Origin: Streptomyces piniterrae
GTDB lineage: Bacteria > Actinomycetota > Actinomycetes > Streptomycetales > Streptomycetaceae
DNA length: 64,000 bases
Reading direction: 5' to 3'
NCBI RefSeq assembly: GCF_005048155.1
Contig: NZ_SUMB01000010.1
Location: 124,001-188,000 of the forward strand
Below the pieces are notes generated by a model. It worked only from the letters and a program-made list of their open reading frames with translations. It was not told the DNA's origin and searched no databases. The position numbers and the translations under genes were made by a program. Within the stretch, counting starts at the first letter, position 1. Each line of letters opens with the position of its first letter. Positions 17,925 to 27,464 of this stretch are shown in pieces.

Positions 17925-18460
17925 GGGCTCACCAGGGGCTCGTGATGCTGTGCAGGGATTTTGTCCTTTGTATCCGCTTCATGGCAGGGGGACGGGGCGC
18001 GGGCATGGGCGCTTCTGTCCGCTTTCACTCGGTTGGCGGCGGGTGCACCAGCCGGGCCTGAGGGTGCGGATGAGGTGCGGCAACGGCGTACTGGCTGAGT
18101 CTTCCCTCGGACAGTGGCCGGGCAATCCGGTTGTATGCGAACTACTGGTACGTAACCACGGGCGCGCCGTGGTCCGCCGGAAATGCCGGGGACGCCTCGC
18201 GGACGGGTCCTGCGCAGCGCTGACACGATCGGCGGTCGCCTCCTCAACTCGGTGTGAACACAGCGGAGTTGCGGTGGGGGGATGTCCGGTGCCGCGCCGG
18301 GGCCCGTCGGCGCTCAACGCAGCCTCTCGCCAGGCGGGTGTCCTTACAAGAGCGAATCAGGGGGTGGATTCGGCCATATCGGCTGACCCATGAGTACGGA
18401 TGGGGGTCTGACCGGGGCGCGTCCTGGTTGCCGGGGGCGCGGCGCCGCTACGGTCGAGGA
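17925..18460. other. Divergent glgE-glgP intergenic region
   Basis: 536 bp between divergent genes with no convincing gene on either strand. It must hold the glgE promoter and probably the glgP promoter; the only clear element is the -10 listed separately at 18449. Less GC-rich stretches occur near 17945-17975 and 18115-18160. Confidence 0.5.
18449..18454 (+). promoter_or_regulatory. Putative -10 for a leaderless glgP transcript
   Basis: TACGGT fits the actinobacterial TAnnnT -10, with 6 nt before the GTG at 18461. The GTG has no correctly spaced Shine-Dalgarno sequence (GAGGA abuts it), so leaderless initiation is plausible. The -35 is poor. Confidence 0.4.
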
Positions 18461-21163
18461 GTGAAGGCCATTCGTCGATTCACCGTGCGTCCCGTCCTTC
18501 CCGAACCCCTTCGACCCCTCTGCCACCTGGCGCGCAATCTGCGCTGGTCATGGCACCCCGAGACCCGTGAGCTGTTCCAGTCCGTCGACCCCGAGGGCTG
18601 GCGGCGGGCGGGCGCCGATCCGGTACGGCTGCTCGCCGACGTCTCCGCCGAGCGGCTCGCCGAGCTGGCCTCGGACCGCCGTTTCCTGCGCCGGCTGACC
18701 GCCGCCGTCGACGATCTCCACGACTATGTGCACGGCCGCCGCTGGTACCAGGAAGCACTCCTGCCCGATGGGGCCGGCGGGGCCGGCGGGGCCGAGGACG
18801 GAACCCCCGGCCGGCCCGCCGCCATCGCCTACTTCTCACCCGAGTTCGGCATCACCGCCGTACTGCCCCAGTACTCCGGCGGCCTCGGCATCCTCGCCGG
18901 CGACCACCTCAAGGCCGCCAGTGACCTGGGCGTACCGCTGATCGGCGTAGGACTCCTCTACCGGCACGGCTACTTCCGGCAGTCGCTGTCCCGCGACGGC
19001 TGGCAGCAGGAGCACTACCCCGTCCTCGACCCGAACGAGCTGCCGCTGACCATGCTGCGCGAGCCCGACGGCACGCCCGCACAGGTGGTACTCGCCCTCC
19101 CCGGCGGCCGCCGGCTGTACGCGGCCATCTGGCAGGCCCAGGTCGGCCGGGTCCCGCTGCTGCTCCTCGACTCCGATGTGGAGGAGAACGGCCCCGGCGA
19201 GCGCGAGGTGACCGACCGGCTCTACGGGGGCGGCAGCGAACACCGGCTGCTCCAGGAGATGCTGCTGGGCATCGGCGGCGTACGGGCGGTGCGCGCGTAC
19301 TGCCGGCTGGCCGGCCACCCCGCGCCCGAGGTCTTCCACACCAACGAGGGCCATGCCGGCTTCCTCGGTCTGGAACGGATCCGTGAACTCGCCGACGGGG
19401 GCCTGGAGTTCGACGCCGCCCTGGAGGCCGTACGCGCCGGCACGGTCTTCACCACGCACACCCCCGTCGCCGCCGGCATCGACCGCTTCGACCGCGAACT
19501 GGTCGCCCGGCACTTCGGCGACGACGGCGAGCTGCCCGGCATCGACCCCGGACGGGTCCTCGAACTCGGCCGCGAGTCCTATCCGGGCGGCGAGCCGGGG
19601 CTCTTCAACATGGCCGTGATGGGACTGCGGCTGGCCCAGCGCGCCAACGGCGTCTCCACCCTGCACGGCCGGGTCAGCCGGGAGATGTTCGCCGGACTGT
19701 GGCCCGGATTCGACGCCGACGAGGTGCCGATCAGCTCCGTCACCAACGGGGTGCACGCTCCGACCTGGGTCGCGCCCGAAGTGCTGCGGCTCGGCGCGCG
19801 GCAGGTCGGCGCCGGGCGGACGGAGGAGGCGCTGACCGTCGGCGGCTCGCAGCGCTGGGCGGCGGTCGCCAACATCCCCGACGCCGCCATCTGGGAGCTG
19901 CGCCGCACCCTGCGCGAACAGCTGGTGACCGAGGTCCGCGAACGGCTGCGCGCCTCCTGGCGGCAGCGCGGCGCGGGCAGCGCGGAGCTCGGCTGGATCG
20001 AGCGGGTGCTCGACCCCGGCGTCCTGACCATCGGGTTCGCCCGCCGGGTGCCGTCCTACAAGCGCCTCACCCTCATGCTGCGCGACCGGGACCGGCTGAC
20101 GGAGCTGCTGCTGCACCCCGAACGCCCCGTCCAGATCGTCGTCGCTGGCAAGGCGCACCCCGCCGACGAGGGCGGCAAACGGCTCGTCCAGGAGCTGGTG
20201 CGGTTCGCCGACGACCCCCGGGTCCGGCACCGCCTGGTCTTCCTGCCCGACTACGGCATGGCGATGGCCCAGAAGCTCTACCCGGGCTGCGACGTCTGGC
20301 TCAACAACCCGCTGCGGCCCCTGGAGGCGTGCGGCACCTCCGGGATGAAGGCGGCCCTCAACGGCGCGCTGAACCTGTCGGTGCGCGACGGCTGGTGGGA
20401 CGAGTGGTACGAGCCGGACTTCGGCTGGTCCATCCCGACCGCCGACGGGGCCGCCACCGACGACGACCGGCGCGACGACCTGGAGGCCAACGCCCTCTAC
20501 ACGCTGCTGGAACAGCAGGTCGCGCCGCGCTTCTACGACCGCGACGACACCGGGATCCCGGGCCGCTGGGTCGAGATGGTCCGTCGCACGCTGACCACGC
20601 TGGGGCCCAAGGTGCTCGCCGGACGCATGGTGCGCGAGTATGTCGACCGGCTCTACGCCCCGGCCGCGTACGCCCATCGCGCCCTGACCCCGGAAGCCGC
20701 CCGCGAACTCGCCGCGTACAAGGCGCGGTTACGTGCCGCCTGGCCGCGGGTCTCGGTCGACCACGTGGAGACCGGCGGCGGCGCGGGACCGTCCGACGGC
20801 CGGCAGTCCGACGGCAGCGGGGAGCTGGGCGCCACCCTCGCGCTGCGGGTGCGGGTGACGCTCGGCGACCTCACCCCCGACGACGTCGAGGTGCAGGTGG
20901 TCTCCGGCCGGGTCGACGGCTCAGACCGGATCATCGACGCCACCGCTGTACCGCTCAAACCGGCCGCAGGACCCGACCTCGCGGCCGGCCACCGCTACGA
21001 GGGCGCGCTCGCCCTGGACCGCACCGGCTCCTTCGGCTACACCGTCCGCATCCTGCCCGCCCACCGGCTGCTGGCCGGCGGCGCGGAGCCGGGCCTGGTC
21101 GCCCTGCCCACGGAGACGACGGGGGAGGCGGCAGGGGAGGCGCCCGGGGTGCTGTTGCGGTGA
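18461..21163 (+). CDS. glgP: Alpha-glucan (glycogen/maltodextrin) phosphorylase, GlgP_2 type
   Basis: A 900-aa GT35 phosphorylase releasing glucose-1-phosphate from alpha-1,4-glucans. The N-terminal DUF3417 (RRFTVRPVLPEPLRPLCHLARNLRWSW) marks the actinobacterial/archaeal subtype. The phosphorylase body shows AYFSPEFGI, FHTNEGHAGFLGLERI, TTHTPVAAGIDRF and the PLP site ACGTSGMKAALNGALN with Lys about 630. The start GTG at 18461 gives the expected KAIRRFTVRP N-terminus. It is the degradative partner of the GlgE pathway genes transcribed the other way. The C-terminal about 150 residues form a beta-rich extension. Confidence 0.95.
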   Translation: MKAIRRFTVRPVLPEPLRPLCHLARNLRWSWHPETRELFQSVDPEGWRRAGADPVRLLADVSAERLAELASDRRFLRRLTAAVDDLHDYVHGRRWYQEALLPDGAGGAGGAEDGTPGRPAAIAYFSPEFGITAVLPQYSGGLGILAGDHLKAASDLGVPLIGVGLLYRHGYFRQSLSRDGWQQEHYPVLDPNELPLTMLREPDGTPAQVVLALPGGRRLYAAIWQAQVGRVPLLLLDSDVEENGPGEREVTDRLYGGGSEHRLLQEMLLGIGGVRAVRAYCRLAGHPAPEVFHTNEGHAGFLGLERIRELADGGLEFDAALEAVRAGTVFTTHTPVAAGIDRFDRELVARHFGDDGELPGIDPGRVLELGRESYPGGEPGLFNMAVMGLRLAQRANGVSTLHGRVSREMFAGLWPGFDADEVPISSVTNGVHAPTWVAPEVLRLGARQVGAGRTEEALTVGGSQRWAAVANIPDAAIWELRRTLREQLVTEVRERLRASWRQRGAGSAELGWIERVLDPGVLTIGFARRVPSYKRLTLMLRDRDRLTELLLHPERPVQIVVAGKAHPADEGGKRLVQELVRFADDPRVRHRLVFLPDYGMAMAQKLYPGCDVWLNNPLRPLEACGTSGMKAALNGALNLSVRDGWWDEWYEPDFGWSIPTADGAATDDDRRDDLEANALYTLLEQQVAPRFYDRDDTGIPGRWVEMVRRTLTTLGPKVLAGRMVREYVDRLYAPAAYAHRALTPEAARELAAYKARLRAAWPRVSVDHVETGGGAGPSDGRQSDGSGELGATLALRVRVTLGDLTPDDVEVQVVSGRVDGSDRIIDATAVPLKPAAGPDLAAGHRYEGALALDRTGSFGYTVRILPAHRLLAGGAEPGLVALPTETTGEAAGEAPGVLLR

Positions 21164-21218
21164 GCGCCACCGGGACGGACGCGTGGGCGGGGTCTTCCTG
21201 ACCCCGACACGACGCGAA

Positions 21219-21249
21219 GGCGGTGCCCGGAGAGACTCCGGGCACCGCC
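21219..21249. terminator. Bidirectional hairpin between glgP and the first M4 protease
   Basis: GGCGGTGCCCGGAG-AGA-CTCCGGGCACCGCC: a perfect 14-bp stem with a 3-nt loop, between convergent genes. Confidence 0.8.
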
Positions 21250-21321
21250 CGCTCCGGGGTCAGGTCACCCCGGCACGATCAGTGCGTTGCCGCCTGTCGC
21301 GTGTTCGCTCTGCTCGACCGC

Positions 21322-22953
21322 TTACTTGACCGCGACGCCGGCCCACGCGGCCTCGACGCCCTTGACCTCCGGGCTGCCGGCCTTGTACAGGTCGGTGGCG
21401 GCCTTGACGGTCGCCTCGCGCGCGCCCTTGTAGTCGGTGGTCGAGGTCATGTACTCGGTGAGGGCCTTGAACCAGATCTTCTCGGCCTTGTCCCGGCCGA
21501 TGCCCTCGACCTTGGAGCCGTCCGCCGTCGGGCTGTCGTACTTCACGCCACCGATCTCCTTCGGGCCGCTGCCCTCGGACAGCAGGTAGAAGAAGTGGTT
21601 GGCGACGCCCGAGGAGTAGTGCGGGTCGAGACCGCCGGTGTTGGAGTCCCAGTTGTCCTGCGACTGGCCGTCCTTGCTGGGCTTGTCCATGTAGCGCAGC
21701 GGGGAGCCGTCACCGTTGATGTCGATCTTCTCGCCGATGAGGTAGTCGCCCGGGTCCTTCTCGCTCTTGGCGAAGAACTCGGCCGAGGTACCGAAGATGT
21801 CCGAGGTGGCCTCGTTGAGGCCGCCGGACTCGCCGCTGTACTCCAGGTTGGCGGTGGCGGCGGTGACACCGTGCGACATCTCGTGCGCCGCGACGTCGAG
21901 CGCGGTGAGCGGCTTCTTGTTGCCCTCGCCGTCGCCGTACGTCATGCAGAAGCAGCTGTCGTCCCAGAACGCGTTGACGTAGCTGTCGCCGTAGTGGACG
22001 CGGGACGAGGCGCCCTTGCCGTCGCCCTTGATGCCCTCACGGCCGTGCACGGTCTTGTAGTAGTCCCAGGTCACGCCCGCGCCGTAGGCCGCGTCCACGG
22101 CTGCGGTCTGCGGGTCGTCGGGCTTGCCGGTGCCCCACGCGTCGTCGTCGTCCGAGAACGGCTTGCCCTCACCGTTCTCGCTGTTCTCCAGGTTGGTGGT
22201 CTTGTGGCCACCGCGCCCGTCGTCGGTCAGCGTGAACTTGCCGCCGTCCTTCTTGGTGCCCAGCTCGACGCTGCCGCTGTACTGGCTCTCGCCCTTGCCG
22301 GTGTGGATCTCGTCGTACTGGAAGAGCTTCTTGCCGGTGTTGGCGTCGGTGATGACGTGCATCCTGCTGGGCGTGCCGTCCTTCTGGACACCCTTGACGA
22401 TGGTGTCGTACGCGAGGACGGGCTTGCCGGAGGCGGCCCAGACGACCTTCTTGGGGGTCTGCGCGTCGGCGCCCTTGGCGCTGAGGGTCTTGGTGGCGGT
22501 GCCCTGCGCGGACTTCGCGGCGGCGGTGGGGGCGATCTTCGCCGTGGTGGAGGCCACCTTGATCGAGTGCTTGCTCGCCTTGGTGGTGCTCTTGATGGCG
22601 CCGCCCTTGGCGGTGTGCACGACCAAGTCGCCGCCCAGGACGGGGAGTCCGCCGAAGGTGCGCTCGTACCGGGTGTGCGTGGTGCCGTCGGCGTCCTTGA
22701 TGACGTCCTTGACGACGAGCTGCTCCTGCGAGCCGAGGCCGAGCTCCTTGGCGGTCTGGGCCTTGGTGGTGCTCGCGTCACGCAGCAGCTCCGCGCGGTG
22801 CGAGGCGCTCAGCTTGATCGGCATGGCGCTCTTCGCGCTGGTCTGCGTGGTGGAGGCGCCCGCGGTTCCTACGGTGATGCCGGCGGCCAGAAGGCCTGCG
22901 GCCGCGAGGGCGGCACCGGTCACACGAGTCTTACGGGATATGTGGGGGGTCAC
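21322..22953 (-). CDS. Secreted neutral zinc metalloprotease, M4 (thermolysin) family
   Basis: A 543-aa preproenzyme. The GTG at 22953 has AAGGAG 6 nt upstream and opens the signal peptide (ISRKTRVTGAALAAAGLLAAGI, cleavage near TAGAS). An FTP propeptide (LPVLGGDLVVHTAKGG) and PepSY-like segment cover about 50-200. The catalytic domain has HEMSH at 357-361 and the third zinc ligand Glu381 in GGLNEATSDIFG. Also present are the calcium/active-site region and GIGRDKAEKIWFKALTEYM with the conserved His replaced context typical of streptomycete forms. It hydrolyses extracellular protein. It is 288 bp downstream of a longer paralogue. Confidence 0.94.
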   Translation of the reverse strand: MTPHISRKTRVTGAALAAAGLLAAGITVGTAGASTTQTSAKSAMPIKLSASHRAELLRDASTTKAQTAKELGLGSQEQLVVKDVIKDADGTTHTRYERTFGGLPVLGGDLVVHTAKGGAIKSTTKASKHSIKVASTTAKIAPTAAAKSAQGTATKTLSAKGADAQTPKKVVWAASGKPVLAYDTIVKGVQKDGTPSRMHVITDANTGKKLFQYDEIHTGKGESQYSGSVELGTKKDGGKFTLTDDGRGGHKTTNLENSENGEGKPFSDDDDAWGTGKPDDPQTAAVDAAYGAGVTWDYYKTVHGREGIKGDGKGASSRVHYGDSYVNAFWDDSCFCMTYGDGEGNKKPLTALDVAAHEMSHGVTAATANLEYSGESGGLNEATSDIFGTSAEFFAKSEKDPGDYLIGEKIDINGDGSPLRYMDKPSKDGQSQDNWDSNTGGLDPHYSSGVANHFFYLLSEGSGPKEIGGVKYDSPTADGSKVEGIGRDKAEKIWFKALTEYMTSTTDYKGAREATVKAATDLYKAGSPEVKGVEAAWAGVAVK

Positions 22954-23044
22954 TACGTGCTCCTTCAACTTTGCCAAATGGTGGGGGTGCAAAGCGATGC
23001 GGGTGTGACATGCGTTCGGGAAGACTGCCATTCGAACGCGTGCA

Positions 23045-23115
23045 TGTCAGGGGGGTAATCACGAGTTGGCCGAAAATCGTCCGTACAGGGGAGATCGTTG
23101 TCCGCATAACGGAGG
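23045..23115 (-). promoter_or_regulatory. Conserved upstream element of the first M4 protease gene
   Basis: A block about 92-162 bp before the GTG matches, at about 75 percent over 49 positions, the block upstream of the neighbouring M4 gene (25477-25543). Shared minus-strand features are CGT(T/C)ATGCG, ACGGACG and CGGCCAA. After exactly 12 further nt comes CCTGACA, usable as a -35. Confidence 0.6.
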
Positions 23116-23135
23116 CGGGCGCCGCCCCCGTTATG
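23105..23135 (-). terminator. Hairpin between the two M4 protease genes
   Basis: CATAACGG ... CCGTTATG form the outer arms of a nearly perfect 31-nt palindrome with GC-rich inner arms, about 107 bp past the stop of the upstream protease gene. No T-run. It partly overlaps the conserved promoter block, so it may be regulatory instead. Confidence 0.5.
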
Positions 23136-23241
23136 CAGGGGCGACGCCCAACTTGCTTGTTTTGTCTCCTACTTGGGACGATTTGTGAGGTGCTGAAACC
23201 CCTCTGTCACACAAAGGTGACGCTGTGGTGTTGGCACCTCG

Positions 23242-25257
23242 TCAGAAGGTGAGCTTCCAGCCGTTGATGTAGCCGGTGTCCTCGGCGTAGACGTCCTTGA
23301 CCCGCAGCTTCCAGGTGCCGCTCGCCGCCTTCGACGAGGCGTTGACGGTGTAGGTCGCCTTCACGTTGTCCGCCGAGTCGTTGGCGTTGGAGTTCTTCAG
23401 CCGGTACGCCGTACCGTCCGGCGCGATCAGGTCGATGACCAGGTCGCCGCGGTAGGTGTGCACGATGTCCACCGTCACCTGGAGCGCGCTGGGCGCGTTG
23501 CCGCTGCGGCTGACGGTGACCGGCGAGGTGACCGCCGCGCCCGCGTCCGGGATCGCCACATCGGTGGTGTTCTCGAAGACGGTGCCGCCACCGTCGCCCG
23601 GGACGCGGGAGCCGACGTTGACCGCCGCCCAGGTGTTGGCGACCGTGTTGTACGTCGGGCTGTCCTGGCCGAAGAGGTCGGCGGCCGCCTTGAGCGTGGC
23701 GGTGCGCGCCGCCGCGTAGTTGGTGTTGGCGCTCATGTACTGGGTGAGCGCCTTGAACCACACCTTCTCGGCGTTGGCCCGGCCGATGCCGGGGACCGGC
23801 AGCTTGTCGAAGGTCGGGCTGTCGTAGTGCACCCCGCCGATGTCCTTCGGGCCGCTGCCCTCGGACAGCAGGTAGAAGAAGTGGTTGGCGACGCCGGACG
23901 AGTAGTGCACGTCCTTGTCGCCGACGTTGCTGGACCAGTAGTCGGCGGACGCGCCGTCCTTGCTGGGCTTGTCCATGTAGCGCAGCGGGGTGCCGTCGCC
24001 ATTGATGTTGATCTTCTCGCCGATGAGGTAGTCACCGGGGTCGGCGGCGTTGTTGGCGTAGAACTCCACCGCCGTACCGAAGATGTCGGAGGTCGCCTCG
24101 TTCAGGCCACCGGACTCCCCGCTGTAGGTGAGGTCGGCGGTGGCCGCGGTGACGCCGTGCGTCATCTCGTGGCCGGCCACGTCGATGGAGGTCAGCGGGT
24201 TGGCGTTGCCGCTGCCGTCGCCGTACGTCATGCAGAAGCAGCCGTCGTCCCAGAAGGCGTTGACGTAGCTGTTGCCGTAGTGGACACGGGAGTACGCGCC
24301 GACGCCGTCACCGCGGATGCCGCTGCGGCCGTGCACGGTCTTGTAGTAGTCCCAGGTCTCCTGTGCGCCGTAGGCCGCGTCGACGCCCGCCGTCTGGGCG
24401 TTCTGCGCCGTACCGTCGCCCCAGGTGTCGTCGGCGTCGGTGAACAGCGAACCGGTCCCCGACGAGCCGTGGTTGAGGTTGTACGTCTTGTGGTTGCCGC
24501 GGGTCGCGTCCGTCATCGTGAAGTTCGGCGCCGAGCCGGACGTCCCGATGGTGACCTTGCCGCTGTACTTGCTGTTGCCGACGCCGTTCTCGATCGCCTG
24601 GTACTCGAAGATCTTGGCGCCGGTGCTGGCGTCCGTGATGACATGCAGCGCGTTGGGCGTGCCGTCGTCCTGGAGCCCGCCGACCACGGTCTCGTACGCG
24701 AGCACCGGAGTGCCGTCGGCGGCCCAGACCACCTTGCGCGGTGCCTTCGCCGCCTCGGTCTGCTTCGACCCGCGCGCCTGCGCTGACTTGACGGCCTTCG
24801 CCTCGGCGGTGGCCGGCTTGATCTTCGCGGTGGTGCTCGCGACCTTGAGCTGTGCGCGGACGGCCTTGGTGACGCCCTTGAGCGTGCCGCCCTTGCTCTG
24901 GTGCACCACGAGGTCGCCGCCGAGGACGGGCAGCCCGTCGTAGGTGCGCTCGTAGCGGGTGTGCGTGGTGCCGTCGGCGTCCTTGCTGACGTCCTTGACG
25001 ACCAGCTTCTCCTTCGCGCCGAGCTTCAGCAGCTTCGCGGTCTCGGCGGTGGTGGCGCCGGCTGCCCGTATCAGCTCCGCACGCTGGGACGGGGACAGCT
25101 TGACCGGCAGTGCGCCGGGGTCGGCGGTGGCATGTGTGGTGCCGGGCCGCTGGGCGGCCGCCGAGCCGGTGCCGGCCTGTACGCCGACGGCCAGCATCGC
25201 CGTGACGGCGACCAACGCGCCGGTCGCTACGGCGCGTCTATGGGGGGTGCGTCTCAC
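23242..25257 (-). CDS. Secreted M4 metalloprotease with C-terminal P/Homo B domain
   Basis: A 671-aa preproenzyme paralogous to its neighbour. The GTG at 25257 has AAGGAG 5 nt upstream and opens the signal peptide (RRTPHRRAVATGALVAVTAMLAVGV). A propeptide with LPVLGGDLVVHQSKGG follows. The catalytic domain has HEMTH at 363-367 and the zinc ligand Glu387 in GGLNEATSDIFG. The extra last about 115 residues (TVFENTTDVAIPDAGAAV to YINGWKLTF) are a proprotein-convertase P domain, a beta-sandwich often attached to secreted proteases for stability or substrate binding. It probably acts on extracellular protein alongside its paralogue. Confidence 0.94.
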   Translation of the reverse strand: MRRTPHRRAVATGALVAVTAMLAVGVQAGTGSAAAQRPGTTHATADPGALPVKLSPSQRAELIRAAGATTAETAKLLKLGAKEKLVVKDVSKDADGTTHTRYERTYDGLPVLGGDLVVHQSKGGTLKGVTKAVRAQLKVASTTAKIKPATAEAKAVKSAQARGSKQTEAAKAPRKVVWAADGTPVLAYETVVGGLQDDGTPNALHVITDASTGAKIFEYQAIENGVGNSKYSGKVTIGTSGSAPNFTMTDATRGNHKTYNLNHGSSGTGSLFTDADDTWGDGTAQNAQTAGVDAAYGAQETWDYYKTVHGRSGIRGDGVGAYSRVHYGNSYVNAFWDDGCFCMTYGDGSGNANPLTSIDVAGHEMTHGVTAATADLTYSGESGGLNEATSDIFGTAVEFYANNAADPGDYLIGEKININGDGTPLRYMDKPSKDGASADYWSSNVGDKDVHYSSGVANHFFYLLSEGSGPKDIGGVHYDSPTFDKLPVPGIGRANAEKVWFKALTQYMSANTNYAAARTATLKAAADLFGQDSPTYNTVANTWAAVNVGSRVPGDGGGTVFENTTDVAIPDAGAAVTSPVTVSRSGNAPSALQVTVDIVHTYRGDLVIDLIAPDGTAYRLKNSNANDSADNVKATYTVNASSKAASGTWKLRVKDVYAEDTGYINGWKLTF

Positions 25258-25476
25258 ACTGACTCCTTCTGCGGTGGCCGCGACTCGACGGCGGCCGAGG
25301 GGGACCGGGCGGCGACGGCCGTCCGGGCAGAGCGAGGCAGAACTCATGGAGCGTGTGGGGGGAAACATGCGGATGCGGGAAACGTGCCGCATCGGGTGGA
25401 ACGGACTGCCGCGAGGGGCGGTGCTGTGGGGGCCGCGCGGCGGTTGCGGGGAAGAGTCCCACCTCAGACGGCCGGT

Positions 25477-25543
25477 TGTCAGGCTCCGTTCAACTAATTG
25501 GCCGGAAACCGTCCGTTGCGCGAAATCCGTGTTCGCATGACGG
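25477..25543 (-). promoter_or_regulatory. Conserved upstream element of the second M4 protease gene
   Basis: Partner of the element at 23045-23115: same order ATGCG, ACGGACG, CGGCCAAT, then 12 nt and CCTGACA (25483-25477), about 220 bp upstream of the GTG. The long leader between contains a 7-bp hairpin GATGCGG/CCGCATC at 25372-25393 but no gene. Confidence 0.6.
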
Positions 25544-25569
25544 ACGGTGCGGGCGTGCCGCGGGGGCCT

Positions 25570-25598
25570 GGCCGGGGCCGCCGCGGGCGGCCCGGCCG
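25570..25598 (-). terminator. GC-rich hairpin after the ABC exporter operon
   Basis: GGCCGGGGCCGCC and GGCGGCCCGGCC pair with one bulged base around a GCG loop, immediately after the ABC stop at 25602. No T-run. Confidence 0.6.
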
Positions 25599-25601
25599 GT
25601 C

Positions 25602-27464
25602 TCAGCGCACGCTCTCCCGCCATGCCGCGTGCAGCTCCGCGAAGCGGCCGCGGCCCGCGATCAGCGTGGCCGGCGGTCCGTCCTCGACGATCCGCCCGTC
25701 GGCCATGACCAGGACGCGGTCGGCGATCTCGACCGTGGACAGCCGGTGTGCGATGACCACGGCCGTACGGCCCTGGAGCACCGTACTCATGGCGCGCTGT
25801 ACCGCCCGCTCGCCGGGGATGTCCAGGGAGCTGGTCGCCTCGTCCAGGATGAGCACGGCGGGGTCCGCGAGCAGCGCCCTGGCGAAGCCGACCAACTGCC
25901 GCTGGCCTGCGGAGATGCGGCCACCGCGCTTGCGGACATCGGTGTCGTAGCCGTCCGGCAGGCCGGTGATGAAGTCATGCGCGCCGATGGCCTTCGCGGC
26001 CAGCTCGATCTCCGCGCGGGTGGCGTCCGGGCGGCCGATGGCGATGTTCTCGGCGACCGTGCCGGAGAACAGGAACGCCTCCTGGGTGACCATCACCACG
26101 CCGCGCCGCAGCGCCGCGGTGGACAGATCGCGCAGGTCGACCCCGTCGAGCAGGACGCGCCCCTCGGTGGGGTCGTAGAAGCGCGCCAGCAGCTTGGCGA
26201 GGGTGGACTTGCCGGCTCCCGTGGCGCCGACCACGGCGAGCGTGGAGCCCGCCGCGAGGGTCAGATCGAAGCGGGGCAGCACCTCGCCGCCCGTACGGTA
26301 GGCGAAGCGGACGCCGCGGAACTCCACCTCGCGGCCCGGCCGGCCGGCCGCCACGGCCGGCAGCGCGACCGGCTCCGCCGACTCCGGTACGCCGGGCCGC
26401 TGGGCCAGCAGCCCGGCGATCTTCTCCAGCGAAGCGGCCGCGGACTGATACGAGTTGAGGAACATCCCCAGCCGGTCGATGGGGTCGTACAGCCGGCGCA
26501 GATAGAGCGCCGCGGCGGCCAGCACCCCGAGCGCGAGTCCGCCGGAGGCGACGCGGTACGCGCCCCACAGGACGATCGCGGCGACCGCGAAGTTGGCCAC
26601 CAGCCGGGACGAGACGACATACCGGGCCATCTCCAGGGTGGCGGTGCCGTTCACCCGCTCATGGTCGTGGTTCAGCCGGGCGAACGCGGCGTCGTTGGGC
26701 CGCTCGCGGCGGAACGCCTGCACCGGGCGGATGCCGTTGATGGTCTCGGTGAACTTCACGATGACGGCCGCGATCGCCGTGGACTTCGCGCTGTAGACCC
26801 GCTGCGAGCGGCGCTGGAAGGAGCGTACGAAGAGGTGGAGCGGCGCGGCGGAGGCGACGGCGGCGGCCCCGAGGCCCCAGTCCAGGAAGACCAGGGTCGC
26901 GGTGATGTAGACGGTCGAGAGGACGACCGTGATCAGCTCCTGGAGGCCCTCGTCGAGGAGTTCGCGCAGCGACTCCACATCGGTCGTGGCACGGGAGATC
27001 AGCCGGCCGGACGTATAGCGCTCGTGGAAGTCCAGGCTGAGCGCCTGCCCGTGCCGGAAGATCCGGCCGCGGAGGTCGAGCAGGGCGTCCTGGCTGACCC
27101 GGGCCGAGACCTTGATGAACGCGAACTGGAGCCCGCCGGACGCCGTGGCGCACAGCGCGGCCACCAGCGCAACGGCGATCAGCGGACCGTGGTCGCCGGA
27201 CCGCAGCGCCGGGACGGCGTGGTCGATGGCGTACGCCACCAGCAGCGGGCCGGCCTGTACGGCGAGCTGTTGGAGGAGGAGCAGCACGGCGATCGTCCAG
27301 ACGCGGCGGTGGTGCGGCGCCAGCAGCGAACGCAGCAGGGAGCGCGAGGCGCCCTTGGGCGTCGGCAGGACGTCCCGTTCGAACGCGTCGGAACCGGCCG
27401 GTGGCCGTGGGGCGTCCGCGCCCTCGTGGTCATCGGCCGGCAGGTCGGTGGCGGTGGTCGTCAT
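25602..27464 (-). CDS. ABC exporter half-transporter, canonical Walker B subunit
   Basis: A 620-aa ABCB-type protein with a six-span membrane domain (about 40-340) and an NBD (about 375-620). Walker A is GATGAGKST (Lys419), Walker B ends LILDEATSSLD (catalytic Glu542) and the H-loop is AHRLST. The signature is ISAGQ instead of LSGGQ. Paired with the downstream-coupled partner it forms a heterodimer in which this subunit supplies the catalytic Glu of the active site. The ATG at 27464 overlaps the partner stop (ATGA). It likely exports a drug, lipid or peptide; the substrate is unknown. Confidence 0.92.
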   Translation of the reverse strand: MTTTATDLPADDHEGADAPRPPAGSDAFERDVLPTPKGASRSLLRSLLAPHHRRVWTIAVLLLLQQLAVQAGPLLVAYAIDHAVPALRSGDHGPLIAVALVAALCATASGGLQFAFIKVSARVSQDALLDLRGRIFRHGQALSLDFHERYTSGRLISRATTDVESLRELLDEGLQELITVVLSTVYITATLVFLDWGLGAAAVASAAPLHLFVRSFQRRSQRVYSAKSTAIAAVIVKFTETINGIRPVQAFRRERPNDAAFARLNHDHERVNGTATLEMARYVVSSRLVANFAVAAIVLWGAYRVASGGLALGVLAAAALYLRRLYDPIDRLGMFLNSYQSAAASLEKIAGLLAQRPGVPESAEPVALPAVAAGRPGREVEFRGVRFAYRTGGEVLPRFDLTLAAGSTLAVVGATGAGKSTLAKLLARFYDPTEGRVLLDGVDLRDLSTAALRRGVVMVTQEAFLFSGTVAENIAIGRPDATRAEIELAAKAIGAHDFITGLPDGYDTDVRKRGGRISAGQRQLVGFARALLADPAVLILDEATSSLDIPGERAVQRAMSTVLQGRTAVVIAHRLSTVEIADRVLVMADGRIVEDGPPATLIAGRGRFAELHAAWRESVR

